Below the pieces are notes generated by a model. The model had not been told where the DNA came from. It saw only the letters and a list, made by a program, of their open reading frames with translations, and did not search any database. From Bacteroidales bacterium (GTDB taxonomy: Bacteria > Bacteroidota > Bacteroidia > Bacteroidales > UBA4417), in NCBI GenBank assembly GCA_016707785.1, contig JADJGZ010000012.1:62001-126000 (forward strand): a stretch of DNA of 64,000 bases. Direction: 5' to 3'. The position numbers and the translations under genes were made by a program. Of this stretch, positions 54,794-62,835 are shown one piece after another; position 1 is the first letter of the stretch, and each line of letters begins with the position of its first letter.

Positions 54794-55258
54794 ATGGCGT
54801 TAGAGATTGAAAGGAAATTTCTGGTTGACCCGGCTAAGCTACCTCAAGGGTTGGATGGAGTGATCATCCGACAGGGTTACATGCTGATTAGCCAGGAAAA
54901 GTCCATTCGTATCCGTATCTCCGGACATAAAGCCTTTTTTACTATCAAGGGAATGGATCGAAATGGGGTCAGACCTGAATTTGAATATGAAATCCCATTT
55001 GAAGACGGGCAGGATTTGTTTGATCAATTTACGTTACCAGGTAAAATCTCCAAGATTCGGTATCATCACATCTTTAAAAAACACCTTTGGGAGATAGATG
55101 AATTTCTTCTCGATAATAAAGGCCTCTGGATTGCAGAAATAGAATTGGCTTCGGAGGATGAAACCTTTGATATCCCTGACTGGATTGTTAGTGAAGTAAC
55201 CGGTGATTTACGTTTTTTTAACACCTATCTGTCGCAGCACCCCTATTCAACCTGGTAA
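54794..55258 (+). CDS. CYTH domain protein (triphosphate tunnel enzyme family)
   Basis: This 154-aa CYTH-domain protein begins with the signature EIERKFLV. Small bacterial CYTH proteins are usually tripolyphosphatases or inorganic triphosphatases and need metal ions. The N-terminal ExExK motif is intact. It follows the S46 gene by 36 bp and may share its transcript. Confidence 0.9.
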   Translation: MALEIERKFLVDPAKLPQGLDGVIIRQGYMLISQEKSIRIRISGHKAFFTIKGMDRNGVRPEFEYEIPFEDGQDLFDQFTLPGKISKIRYHHIFKKHLWEIDEFLLDNKGLWIAEIELASEDETFDIPDWIVSEVTGDLRFFNTYLSQHPYSTW

Positions 55259-55286
55259 ACAGGAAGAATATGTTGTGAACTATTCC

Positions 55287-55294
55287 TAATTTTG
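55287..55294 (+). promoter_or_regulatory. Putative -7 promoter element (TAATTTTG)
   Basis: This is a perfect TAnnTTTG match 33 bp upstream of the beta-propeller lipoprotein, suggesting a separate transcript from the CYTH gene. Confidence 0.45.
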
Positions 55295-55327
55295 CAGGAT
55301 CACGACATTATCTAAATTATTCTTGTT

Positions 55328-56485
55328 ATGAAACAGATTTCGGCCATACTCTTATTGGTGACTTTGATTTTTCTTCAATCCTGTAAGAAGGATGAAATAG
55401 TGGAATCGTACCAAAGGGGAGGAAATTCCTTGGTTGCGGCTCCTGATGGCAATATGGTTATTGCGGGATTTAATAATTCTGAAAGTTCAGGATTTGATGC
55501 TTTTTTAACCAAAGTGAATTCCAGCGGGGAGGTGATTTGGGAATCTTCCTATGGTGATAATAATTCAGATGCATACTATCATGTTATCAATGGTGTGGGT
55601 GGAGGATATGTAGCAAGTGGTTTCCAGACATCGACAACATCAAATAGCAGGACTTCAATGTTGATCAGGAAGGTAAAGGAGGATGGTTCGGCAGAATGGG
55701 CAAGTTTATTTGGTGTTGGGTCCATTTCCCAGGGGTTCTCACTTACTTCGACCAGTGATAGCGGCTACATAGCTTGCGGATATATCATGGATGATTTTGA
55801 TGATGACAGGGATATTTACCTGGCAAAAGTCAATTCGTCCGGTGAAAAGGTTTGGGATAAACGGATTGGCAGCAATACCTCTACTTCCGCCAAATACGAT
55901 GAAGCATATGCAATTGCTGAAGCTTCTGATGGATCAGTATTCATTACCGGCTCAATGGCAGGGAATGTCAGTTGTTGTGGAGATGCATTCCTTATGAAGC
56001 TTAGTTCAACGGGTGACAGTCTCTGGACAAAAACGTTTAGTGAAGGACTGGGTTATTCATTGGAGATTGCCTCTGATGGAACCATTGCCATCGGGGGAAT
56101 GGTTGAAGCCAACGGACAGGATCTTTACCTGATTAAAGTAACTGCTTCCGGGGAAAAAGTGTGGGAAAAAACATTTGGAGGCACTGGATTTGATTATGGC
56201 ACCACTCTTGTACTTGCTGATGATGGCGGGTATGCTATTACCGGGATTACTGCTGCTTCTGGAAGCGCTAATCAGAATATTCTCCTGAATAAGTATGATT
56301 CAGGTGGAAATTTGAGCTGGACAAAGACTTATGGTGGTGATGATGTTGACCAGGGAGTTGGAATAATCCAACATGCAGATGGTGGTTTTAGTATAACAGG
56401 TTTGAGTAATAGCGGGGGAAGTTTCATTTTCCTCAACCGAACCAGCAGTACCGGAGAAGAAATTTGGCAGAAAAAATTGAACTAA
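55328..56485 (+). CDS. Lipoprotein with seven WD-like propeller repeats
   Basis: This 385-aa lipoprotein (lipobox LQSC) is built from about seven repeats of roughly 50 residues, each holding a SSGEVIW-like strand, a Y-G-x-DD/DG turn and a GGYxxxG strand. Examples are ASGEKVWEKTFGGTGFDYG and SGGNLSWTKTYGGDD. The N-terminal strands and the last SSTGEEIWQKK appear to close a seven-bladed propeller. Function is unknown; such proteins often bind ligands at the cell surface. Confidence 0.78.
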   Translation: MKQISAILLLVTLIFLQSCKKDEIVESYQRGGNSLVAAPDGNMVIAGFNNSESSGFDAFLTKVNSSGEVIWESSYGDNNSDAYYHVINGVGGGYVASGFQTSTTSNSRTSMLIRKVKEDGSAEWASLFGVGSISQGFSLTSTSDSGYIACGYIMDDFDDDRDIYLAKVNSSGEKVWDKRIGSNTSTSAKYDEAYAIAEASDGSVFITGSMAGNVSCCGDAFLMKLSSTGDSLWTKTFSEGLGYSLEIASDGTIAIGGMVEANGQDLYLIKVTASGEKVWEKTFGGTGFDYGTTLVLADDGGYAITGITAASGSANQNILLNKYDSGGNLSWTKTYGGDDVDQGVGIIQHADGGFSITGLSNSGGSFIFLNRTSSTGEEIWQKKLN

Positions 56486-56542
56486 TCTATTTAATAGTGG
56501 CATAGTGTTTGTAACCATGCTGCCACACAAAATAACTTTGAG

Positions 56543-57049
56543 ATGAAAACAATCAAGTATTTTACCTTAACCATTATTGTAAGTGTAGTGATGTCTACCG
56601 GATTTGCCTATGCTCAGAAGGTAGGTGTTGCCGCCGATAAGCAGAAACAGGAAAACCTGGAGAAGAATAAAAAAAGACAGGCGGAGATGAAGAAGAAGTA
56701 CAACTCCATGACCCCTGAGCAGGCTGCAGAGGCGGAGCGCAAAGCAAATGAATACAAAAAAGCGGGTGGAAAATCCAAAACTGGGGGGAATACTACCCAG
56801 CCATCTCCGGGCGTGTCGAAACCTACTACCAATTCAGCTGTAAATAAAACACAGCAGAATCCCAAACAAGGGAATGTTCAGAAACCGGGAGCAACTAAAA
56901 AGGTGATCTGGATGGAATCAAATGGGAAGCCTAAGGTTACACCCACCACGGGAACTCCAGGGAAACCTGAAGCAAAACCAAGCGGCACAAATACCCAGAA
57001 ACCTGTTGTAACAAAAGGTAAAAAGGAATCGGGTGTAAAAACAAAGTAA
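56543..57049 (+). CDS. Secreted basic low-complexity protein
   Basis: This 168-aa protein has a signal peptide with cleavage near AYAQ, then a Lys-rich helical region (about 28-75, with QKQENLEKNKKRQAEM), and a Gly/Pro/Thr/Lys-rich tail with repeated PKVTP and KPxxK-like pieces. No domain is recognised. A strong terminator follows. It may bind acidic polymers or DNA at the surface, but this is only a guess. Confidence 0.7.
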   Translation: MKTIKYFTLTIIVSVVMSTGFAYAQKVGVAADKQKQENLEKNKKRQAEMKKKYNSMTPEQAAEAERKANEYKKAGGKSKTGGNTTQPSPGVSKPTTNSAVNKTQQNPKQGNVQKPGATKKVIWMESNGKPKVTPTTGTPGKPEAKPSGTNTQKPVVTKGKKESGVKTK

Positions 57050-57066
57050 TAATTAGATATAGATAG

Positions 57067-57103
57067 AAAAGGGAGGAGCCGGTAACGACTTCTCCCTTTT
57101 TTT
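57067..57103 (+). terminator. Rho-independent terminator after the basic secreted protein
   Basis: A 12-bp stem (AAAAGGGAGGAG with CTTCTCCCTTTT, one G-U pair) is followed by T7. It lies 17 bp after the stop codon and 21 bp before the convergent acyltransferase stop. Confidence 0.85.
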
Positions 57104-57124
57104 ATACTTATCGAGTATGAATGG

Positions 57125-58267
57125 TTAGAGTCGGGTCTTCACTAATGCAAATCTCTGCTTCAGTCTGAGAAAGGGTTTTTCGAGAAGCTCATAACTAATA
57201 ACAGGGATAATCAGGGAGGCAAGGAAGATGATCAGGAAGTAGAGGTAAATATTATTGATGTGATAATCCATCAGAACTTTCTTGATAACTACCAATACCA
57301 GGATGTTGCCGTACATATAGATACCATAAGATACTTTTCCCAGGTAAAGTATAGGTTTAAATTTTCCAAGGAAACTTTTCCTGTCGGGGTTAAAGAGAGT
57401 ATCCATCATGATTAGCCCTATCAATACGATGTAAACGAATCTTCTGGTAACTCCATTCAGCATATTTTCATAATTACTCATATCATCAAAAGATAACAGG
57501 ATAACCAGGATGACTGAGATCAAGGAAATGCTAATCCAATGCATTTTAAAGGTAAAGGGCTTTTTGATATAAAATACCGCCAATAGTCCTCCGAGAAGAA
57601 TCACATCCATCCTGCTGAATGTATGCAGGTATAACTCATACCAATTGGATGCCAGGAACAGGTAAGTATAAATTTTATAGCACCAGCTGAATCCCAGGAG
57701 AAGGGTGATAGCATGCGGAAGTTTCCTAATCGGAATAAAGGCTACAATAATAGGCCAGAAGATATAGAAGTGTTCTTCAATACAAATGGACCAAAAATGA
57801 GAGAAGGGATAAATCCATTCCTGGGTATTGATGGTTTGGAAGTTATTGATGAGTGCAATCGTTGGCCAATATACAGGTTGTTTTTCTCCCAGCCAGCTTA
57901 CAAGAAATGGAGCAATAGCAACAAGGAAAAAATATAAAGGCCAGATCCTTAATCCACGCCGGATATAGAATTTGGGAATATTTACTTTCCCGTATTTCTG
58001 TTTTTCAATAACCAGTAAATAGGTGAGGAGGTATCCACTGATAAAAAAGAAAATATCCACCCCGATGGGCAGGTTTCTTAAAAACTGATCAACATGAGCA
58101 CCAAACCCGGAAAATGTTTTGTAATCTCCGGCAGATAAAATTCCGGGTAGCCCAAACCAGCCTTTCCACGCTATATATGAATGGTAAATGACAATCATAA
58201 AGGCTGCAAAGAAACGAATGATATCAAACTGAGGGATATAGACAGCTGAATTGCTTTTTTCTTCCAA
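57125..58267 (-). CDS. Acyltransferase 3 family membrane protein
   Basis: This integral membrane O-acyltransferase (about 380 aa from the chosen start) has roughly ten hydrophobic segments. The N-terminal FDIIRFFAAFMIVIYHS contains the conserved His of the family, and FWSICIEEHFYIFWP is the second conserved motif. Family members acetylate surface sugars or peptidoglycan. There is no ATG near the N-terminus; TTG 58267 starts MEEKSNS and lies 25 bp after a promoter match (TAACTTTG). A longer TTG start at 58327 is also possible. Confidence 0.85.
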   Translation of the reverse strand: MEEKSNSAVYIPQFDIIRFFAAFMIVIYHSYIAWKGWFGLPGILSAGDYKTFSGFGAHVDQFLRNLPIGVDIFFFISGYLLTYLLVIEKQKYGKVNIPKFYIRRGLRIWPLYFFLVAIAPFLVSWLGEKQPVYWPTIALINNFQTINTQEWIYPFSHFWSICIEEHFYIFWPIIVAFIPIRKLPHAITLLLGFSWCYKIYTYLFLASNWYELYLHTFSRMDVILLGGLLAVFYIKKPFTFKMHWISISLISVILVILLSFDDMSNYENMLNGVTRRFVYIVLIGLIMMDTLFNPDRKSFLGKFKPILYLGKVSYGIYMYGNILVLVVIKKVLMDYHINNIYLYFLIIFLASLIIPVISYELLEKPFLRLKQRFALVKTRL

Positions 58268-58291
58268 TGAAAGGGTTGTTAGGAGTTTAGC

Positions 58292-58299
58292 CAAAGTTA
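58292..58299 (-). promoter_or_regulatory. Putative -7 promoter element for the acyltransferase (TAACTTTG on minus strand)
   Basis: CAAAGTTA on the plus strand reads TAACTTTG on the minus strand, a perfect TAnnTTTG match. It falls inside the longest open frame, which supports the internal TTG start at 58267. Confidence 0.45.
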
Positions 58300-58333
58300 G
58301 AAAGTTTTTAAGTATAGGAATCAGCAAAACAAA

Positions 58334-58363
58334 TAAAAAAAAGGCCCCCCGAAGGAGGCCTTT
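58334..58363 (-). terminator. Rho-independent terminator for the second S46 gene
   Basis: On the minus strand, AAAGGCCTCC and GGGGGGCCTTT form a GC-rich stem with one mismatch, followed by a T-rich tract. It lies 15 bp after the S46 stop codon. Confidence 0.82.
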
Positions 58364-58377
58364 CTTTGAATCTGAGA

Positions 58378-60540
58378 TTATTTCACAATTGTAAGTTCAT
58401 CGATCAGATTTTTGGCACCCGCATATTTGTCGATAACAAACAATACATAACGGATGTCCACATTGATTGTACGTTGAAGTTCGGGTTCAAAGGCTATATT
58501 TCCACTCATAGCCTCCCAGTTTCCATCAAAAGCGATTCCAATCAGATGACCATCACCATTTAGGACCGGGCTGCCTGAATTACCACCTGTAATATCATTG
58601 TCAGTAAGGAAACAGGTATACATTTTCCCATCTTCACCATAGGAGCCATAATCTTTTTTGAGATAGAGTTCCTTTAATTTAGGAGAGACAATAAATTCTT
58701 CATTGGTTGGATCCTCTTTCATAATCACTCCGTCGAGTGTAGTGAAGTAGTTATAATGAACAGCATCGGCCGGGAAATAATCAAGTACCTTACCATAGGT
58801 CATACGCATGGTGCTATTGGCATCAGGGTAGTAACTTTTATCAGGGTTCATTTCGCGCAAACCAGCAAGGAACAGGCGGTTGGTTTTCTTTAATTTACTT
58901 GAAAGTTGCTGATTGGTTGCCTGAGCTTTCTGGAAATTTTCCATGAAAGAAGAATACGTTTTATAAGCAAGATCATTATTGAGTTTCTTCAGTGATGGTT
59001 TTTCCAGGAAAGCTTTAAAGTTCGCTTCAGTGCAGAAAATAGAAGTCTTGAACATTTCGTCTACAAACTTCTTTATGTCACCCTTATATTTTTTGTCAAT
59101 CAATTGATAGATTTCAGGATGTTGGTTAGTTGGGATATCAGCTTTAAACATTTCCATTAAGGCAGTATAAACGTTTTGCTCGATACTTGCATTATAGTCT
59201 TTAAAGTGGCCGGCACCAATTTCGTTATATTTTTCAAGTTGTTTCTTAAGGGCATCCCCTTTAGCACCAGACTTCAGTATAGTTTCGATTCCATCAGCTT
59301 GTCCGGGGAAAGTGAATGCCTGGGAGCTAAAAAAGAATAACTGAGTTTGCCACATTAATGGATAAAGGTTCTGTTTTTTATATTGGTCATAAACATCAGC
59401 GAATGAACTGGTTACTTCTCCATATTTTTCAATGCGGGAAGGATTTGCCTTCACCCAGGTATCGAAGTCCTTTTCAATTTTTTGTTTGAGTTCAATTACA
59501 TCAAGCCTTTTCAGGTCGCGGCTTTCGCCTAATTTATTTTTCCAGAAGTTTGCTATCCCTGCATAGTTGGAAGCATAGGCAATTCTGACTGCATTGTCAG
59601 CATCCATGCCAACTTTCTGAATTTCAAGAGTTTTGCCTAGTACTTTAATGATTGAAGGATTGATATCATTAAGGGTTGCATCAACACCCCAGCTGGTACG
59701 ATACCTGTCGGTTTGACCCGGGTAACCCCAAATCATTGCAAAATCATTTTTCTTGTATCCTTTCAAAGAGACTGGCAGATATTTTTCGGCTTTTAGGGGA
59801 ATATTTTCTTTGGAATATTCAGCTGGTGTGCCATCGGGAGCAGTATAGATACGGAATATGCTAAAATCACCAGTATGGCGTGGCCACATCCAATTATCGG
59901 TATCACCGCCAAATTTACCAATGCTTGAAGGAGGAGCTCCAACGAGACGGACATCTTTGTATACCATATACACGAAGCGGTAATATTCATTTCCATTGAA
60001 GAAATTTTTCAGGTCTACATTATATTTACCATCCGCTGTAGCTTCCTTTTTCAATTCTTCAACCTTTTTTGTGATCGCAGCAGAACGCGCTTTCTCATCC
60101 ATATCAGGGGTTACAACACTTAATACATCAGCGGTTACATCATCCATTCGCACAAGGAAAGAAACTGTGAGGCCCTCATTCATGAGTTCTTCCTGTTTTG
60201 ACATTGCCCAAAATCCATCAGTCAGGTAATCATGTTCTACCGATGAATGTGTCTGAATGGCATTATAACCACAATGGTGGTTAGTAAAAAGTAATCCTTC
60301 CGGGGAAACCACTTCCGCTGTGCAGAATCCTCCAAGACTTACAATGGCATCTTTCAAGCTTGAGTGATTGATGCTGTATAATTCTTCAGGGGTAAGTTTC
60401 AGACCCATTTTCTGCATGTCTACATAGTTCAGCCTTTCAACAAACATTGGCAGCCACATTCCTTCATCAGGTGCTTCCCAGGCAAATGATTGTATGCCAA
60501 ACGAAACTATAGCTATAAGGGTGATTAGTGTTTTTTTCAT
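58378..60540 (-). CDS. S46 family dipeptidyl-peptidase (DPP7-like)
   Basis: This 720-aa exported S46 peptidase has a signal peptide (about residues 1-20). The catalytic His motif is TNHHCGY near 88, Asp lies in HTGDFS, and the nucleophile is Ser655 in TGGNSGSPV, matching the numbering of characterised S46 enzymes. Gly673 (FDGNWE) predicts DPP7-like hydrophobic specificity. It is close to the plus-strand paralogue at 52.6 kb and probably works with it in peptide use. The M49-like lipoprotein is upstream on the same strand. Confidence 0.94.
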   Translation of the reverse strand: MKKTLITLIAIVSFGIQSFAWEAPDEGMWLPMFVERLNYVDMQKMGLKLTPEELYSINHSSLKDAIVSLGGFCTAEVVSPEGLLFTNHHCGYNAIQTHSSVEHDYLTDGFWAMSKQEELMNEGLTVSFLVRMDDVTADVLSVVTPDMDEKARSAAITKKVEELKKEATADGKYNVDLKNFFNGNEYYRFVYMVYKDVRLVGAPPSSIGKFGGDTDNWMWPRHTGDFSIFRIYTAPDGTPAEYSKENIPLKAEKYLPVSLKGYKKNDFAMIWGYPGQTDRYRTSWGVDATLNDINPSIIKVLGKTLEIQKVGMDADNAVRIAYASNYAGIANFWKNKLGESRDLKRLDVIELKQKIEKDFDTWVKANPSRIEKYGEVTSSFADVYDQYKKQNLYPLMWQTQLFFFSSQAFTFPGQADGIETILKSGAKGDALKKQLEKYNEIGAGHFKDYNASIEQNVYTALMEMFKADIPTNQHPEIYQLIDKKYKGDIKKFVDEMFKTSIFCTEANFKAFLEKPSLKKLNNDLAYKTYSSFMENFQKAQATNQQLSSKLKKTNRLFLAGLREMNPDKSYYPDANSTMRMTYGKVLDYFPADAVHYNYFTTLDGVIMKEDPTNEEFIVSPKLKELYLKKDYGSYGEDGKMYTCFLTDNDITGGNSGSPVLNGDGHLIGIAFDGNWEAMSGNIAFEPELQRTINVDIRYVLFVIDKYAGAKNLIDELTIVK

Positions 60541-60592
60541 GTTAATGTTATTATTTAAATTTAGTATGGATTCTTATGTATGAAAGCGATGA

Positions 60593-62254
60593 TTATAAAC
60601 CCAGGACCTCTTTACCTTGTTCAAAAACCACATCTTTAGGAATATTTGCAGATTTGAGTTTTTCTAATCCGGTTTTGAGTTCATCCCTGACCTTTCCATG
60701 AATTCCCATGTATTTGGTTGCATTCAGATAATCACCTTCTCCCTGGATTTTGATAATGAAAGCGCTCCATTCATTCATCGCATTACGGGTTTTTTCAAAA
60801 TCAACTTTGAAGGTACCATCACTATTTCTACTGAAAGCACCCTTATCCTCAAAGTAATTAAAACACATCATATTAGCTTTACCATGGGCTTCTGCAGCGC
60901 CAAATCTAACTGAGCGAATCAGTCCGGCCATATAAGTAACAAATGCATCTTCTGCGGTAATACCGGTAAGTTCACCTTTTTCGATGAGTTTAGTGACCAG
61001 GTAAAGCCCAAGGATATCTGCTTTTGCTTCCTCCCAGCCAGAATATTGTTCTTTCAGCACTTCCCTAACAGTACCTTTACCATTGATGGTATTTTTAATT
61101 CCCAAACCATGGGCTACTTCATGAAACATAACATTACTGAAGAATGCATCAAATTTGATATTTGCGCGTTGTTCAGGTTCAATGAGGACATTACTGATGG
61201 GTACCAGGATCATATCGAATTTGGCTCTCATAGCATTTTTCAATTGCAGCCTCCTGGAACCTTTGGCAAGTTGCACTTTTTCATCATTGGGAAGATTGAT
61301 GGCAATGGTCTTGCCACCACTATTGGTATGACCGGCATAATAAAGGATGTCGTAGGCATTCAGATCGGAGGATGAACCAGGTACTTCCTTTTTAAATTTC
61401 GGGTCGCAAGGCAGATCTTTCTGTAATTCAGGGAGCAGAGCGCTGTATTTCTCCAGTTTTTTACTCCATTCCTTGTCTTTAACTAAAATGGCTGCTTCAT
61501 ATGCTGCTTTGTATCCAAAAAGTTCATCTTCATAGTTTTCGATCGGACCAACAACGAAATCCAGGGTATTTGTTTTCATATCCATCCATGCCATATCACT
61601 TTTGAAATAATCATCGGTGAGTAAGGCATCAGATCTCAGCTGGAAATAATTCTTTAATCCAGGATCTTCAGCAAGTTCCGCTGCTTTCTTCAGAAGTTCG
61701 GCAGCCTTTTCAATTTTCTCTTTGTAGGCTTCATGAAACCAAACCGTGGTTAATTTCCCTGCATCATCGCGACGCAACAAAGTATATAAGCTGGATTTAT
61801 TAGCATCATTGAAAGCCTTGAATTCAACTTCCGTCATATCCTGGGGATAGAAGTTTGCCCCTTTTGGTTTAATGTCAAAACCTGCAATGAAAGCATTATT
61901 TTCATCCAGCCGATCCCAGGGACCATAATTGATTTCAGCAAACCTTTTTGTTGCCGGATCAGAAATGGTATCAAGAAATGCTTCCTTATTTCCAAGCGTT
62001 TGTTCCCAGAAGAGATCATCCATGATTTGAGCGATCTCTATAAGGATGGGTAACATTTCTTTTTCTTTAGCAGTGAGCTGGTCCAGGTTTGTTGTAAGCT
62101 TCACTGTAGCATATTCATCGACTTTTTTTTGCATCTCACTTACTGCTGTTGAATCAGCCTGCGCTGTATTTTTACTTCCTGATGATTTACATCCTGACAT
62201 ACAGGATAATATAATCATCAGAAATACCATGGAGATAATGCCTGATTTTAACAT
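60593..62254 (-). CDS. M49-like zinc peptidase lipoprotein with HEXXH motif
   Basis: This 553-aa lipoprotein (lipobox MSGC, Cys22) is related to the dipeptidyl-peptidase III (M49) family. The second conserved metal motif EEAKAD (408-413) is present. The zinc motif is HEVAH (378-382), an HEXXH form, where most M49 enzymes have HEXXGH. A shorter HEXXH form is known in some bacterial relatives. It should cut dipeptides from small peptides at the cell surface. It lies next to an S46 dipeptidyl-peptidase on the same strand. Confidence 0.82.
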   Translation of the reverse strand: MLKSGIISMVFLMIILSCMSGCKSSGSKNTAQADSTAVSEMQKKVDEYATVKLTTNLDQLTAKEKEMLPILIEIAQIMDDLFWEQTLGNKEAFLDTISDPATKRFAEINYGPWDRLDENNAFIAGFDIKPKGANFYPQDMTEVEFKAFNDANKSSLYTLLRRDDAGKLTTVWFHEAYKEKIEKAAELLKKAAELAEDPGLKNYFQLRSDALLTDDYFKSDMAWMDMKTNTLDFVVGPIENYEDELFGYKAAYEAAILVKDKEWSKKLEKYSALLPELQKDLPCDPKFKKEVPGSSSDLNAYDILYYAGHTNSGGKTIAINLPNDEKVQLAKGSRRLQLKNAMRAKFDMILVPISNVLIEPEQRANIKFDAFFSNVMFHEVAHGLGIKNTINGKGTVREVLKEQYSGWEEAKADILGLYLVTKLIEKGELTGITAEDAFVTYMAGLIRSVRFGAAEAHGKANMMCFNYFEDKGAFSRNSDGTFKVDFEKTRNAMNEWSAFIIKIQGEGDYLNATKYMGIHGKVRDELKTGLEKLKSANIPKDVVFEQGKEVLGL

Positions 62255-62716
62255 GACTATGGTTTATTAGGTTGGTTATTTGATGCGAAAATAGTTAAAA
62301 ACAGTCAGTTCAAGGCAGAACTATTCACTTGACTGTTTTCTTGTTAAGCTATGTTTCCTAAATTGAATCATGTATTGAATATTTGGGAATCAAAGGTCTT
62401 AAAAATTAACAGGCAATCAGGCGGTTAGGAGTATTAAATCGATGAAATGGCAATTGAAAAGGATCAATGTAAGCATTTATCCGGTAAAACCATTTCACTT
62501 AATTAGCACCATTGCAAGCAGGGTTGCATCATAGAATCAAATCTGTTAATTAGTTATTACCGATGAGTAACTGTAACAGATGACTGATCAATAATTTAAA
62601 TTAATTCGGTAAATATCAGTAAAACAATGACTTAAAAGGTGGTTAGATAGTTTATCTTTAAAAGAATATATTTTAGCTATATGTATGTGGAATGAACAAT
62701 ATTTATAATTTTGTAC

Positions 62717-62732
62717 TGTTATTTGAATAACA
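62717..62732. repeat. Palindromic operator-like site, copy 1
   Basis: TGTTATTTGAATAACA is a palindrome with 6-bp arms and a 4-bp centre, 103 bp upstream of the carboxyltransferase start. It is a near copy of the site 24 bp further on. Confidence 0.6.
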
Positions 62733-62740
62733 AGAGCCAC

Positions 62741-62756
62741 TGTTATTTTAATAACA
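62741..62756. repeat. Palindromic operator-like site, copy 2
   Basis: TGTTATTTTAATAACA is a palindrome matching copy 1 except at the centre. Centre-to-centre spacing is 24 bp, a little over two helical turns, as expected for a pair of dimeric regulator sites. Confidence 0.6.
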
Positions 62757-62835
62757 ATAATTCAGGATATTAATATTTGTCTGCATCGAGCGACAGGCCG
62801 GCGATGTATAGTCTCAAGGAGTTGAAGCCTGACCC

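Larger units (their letters stand above)
62255..62835. other. 581-bp regulatory-looking intergenic region before the carboxyltransferase
   Basis: Between the divergent M49-like and carboxyltransferase genes I see four things: 10-bp inverted arms (62298-62307 with 62330-62339) enclosing a smaller AGTTC/GAACT pair; a nested inverted repeat with arms ATCTGTTA and TAACAGAT (62541-62548 and 62574-62581); two tandem palindromes at 62717-62732 and 62741-62756; and an 11-codon ORF at 62804-62839 whose stop overlaps the carboxyltransferase start. No RNA gene is recognised. Confidence 0.55.

Noticed and set aside
57050..57124. Possible bidirectional terminator serving both convergent genes
   Set aside because: The T-run is clear only on the plus strand; the minus strand has only the A-rich left arm, which reads as four T, so a minus-strand role is weak.
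62770..62835. Possible riboswitch before the carboxyltransferase
   Set aside because: The GC-rich GGCCGGC patch forms no conserved structure that I can recognise and resembles no known riboswitch core.
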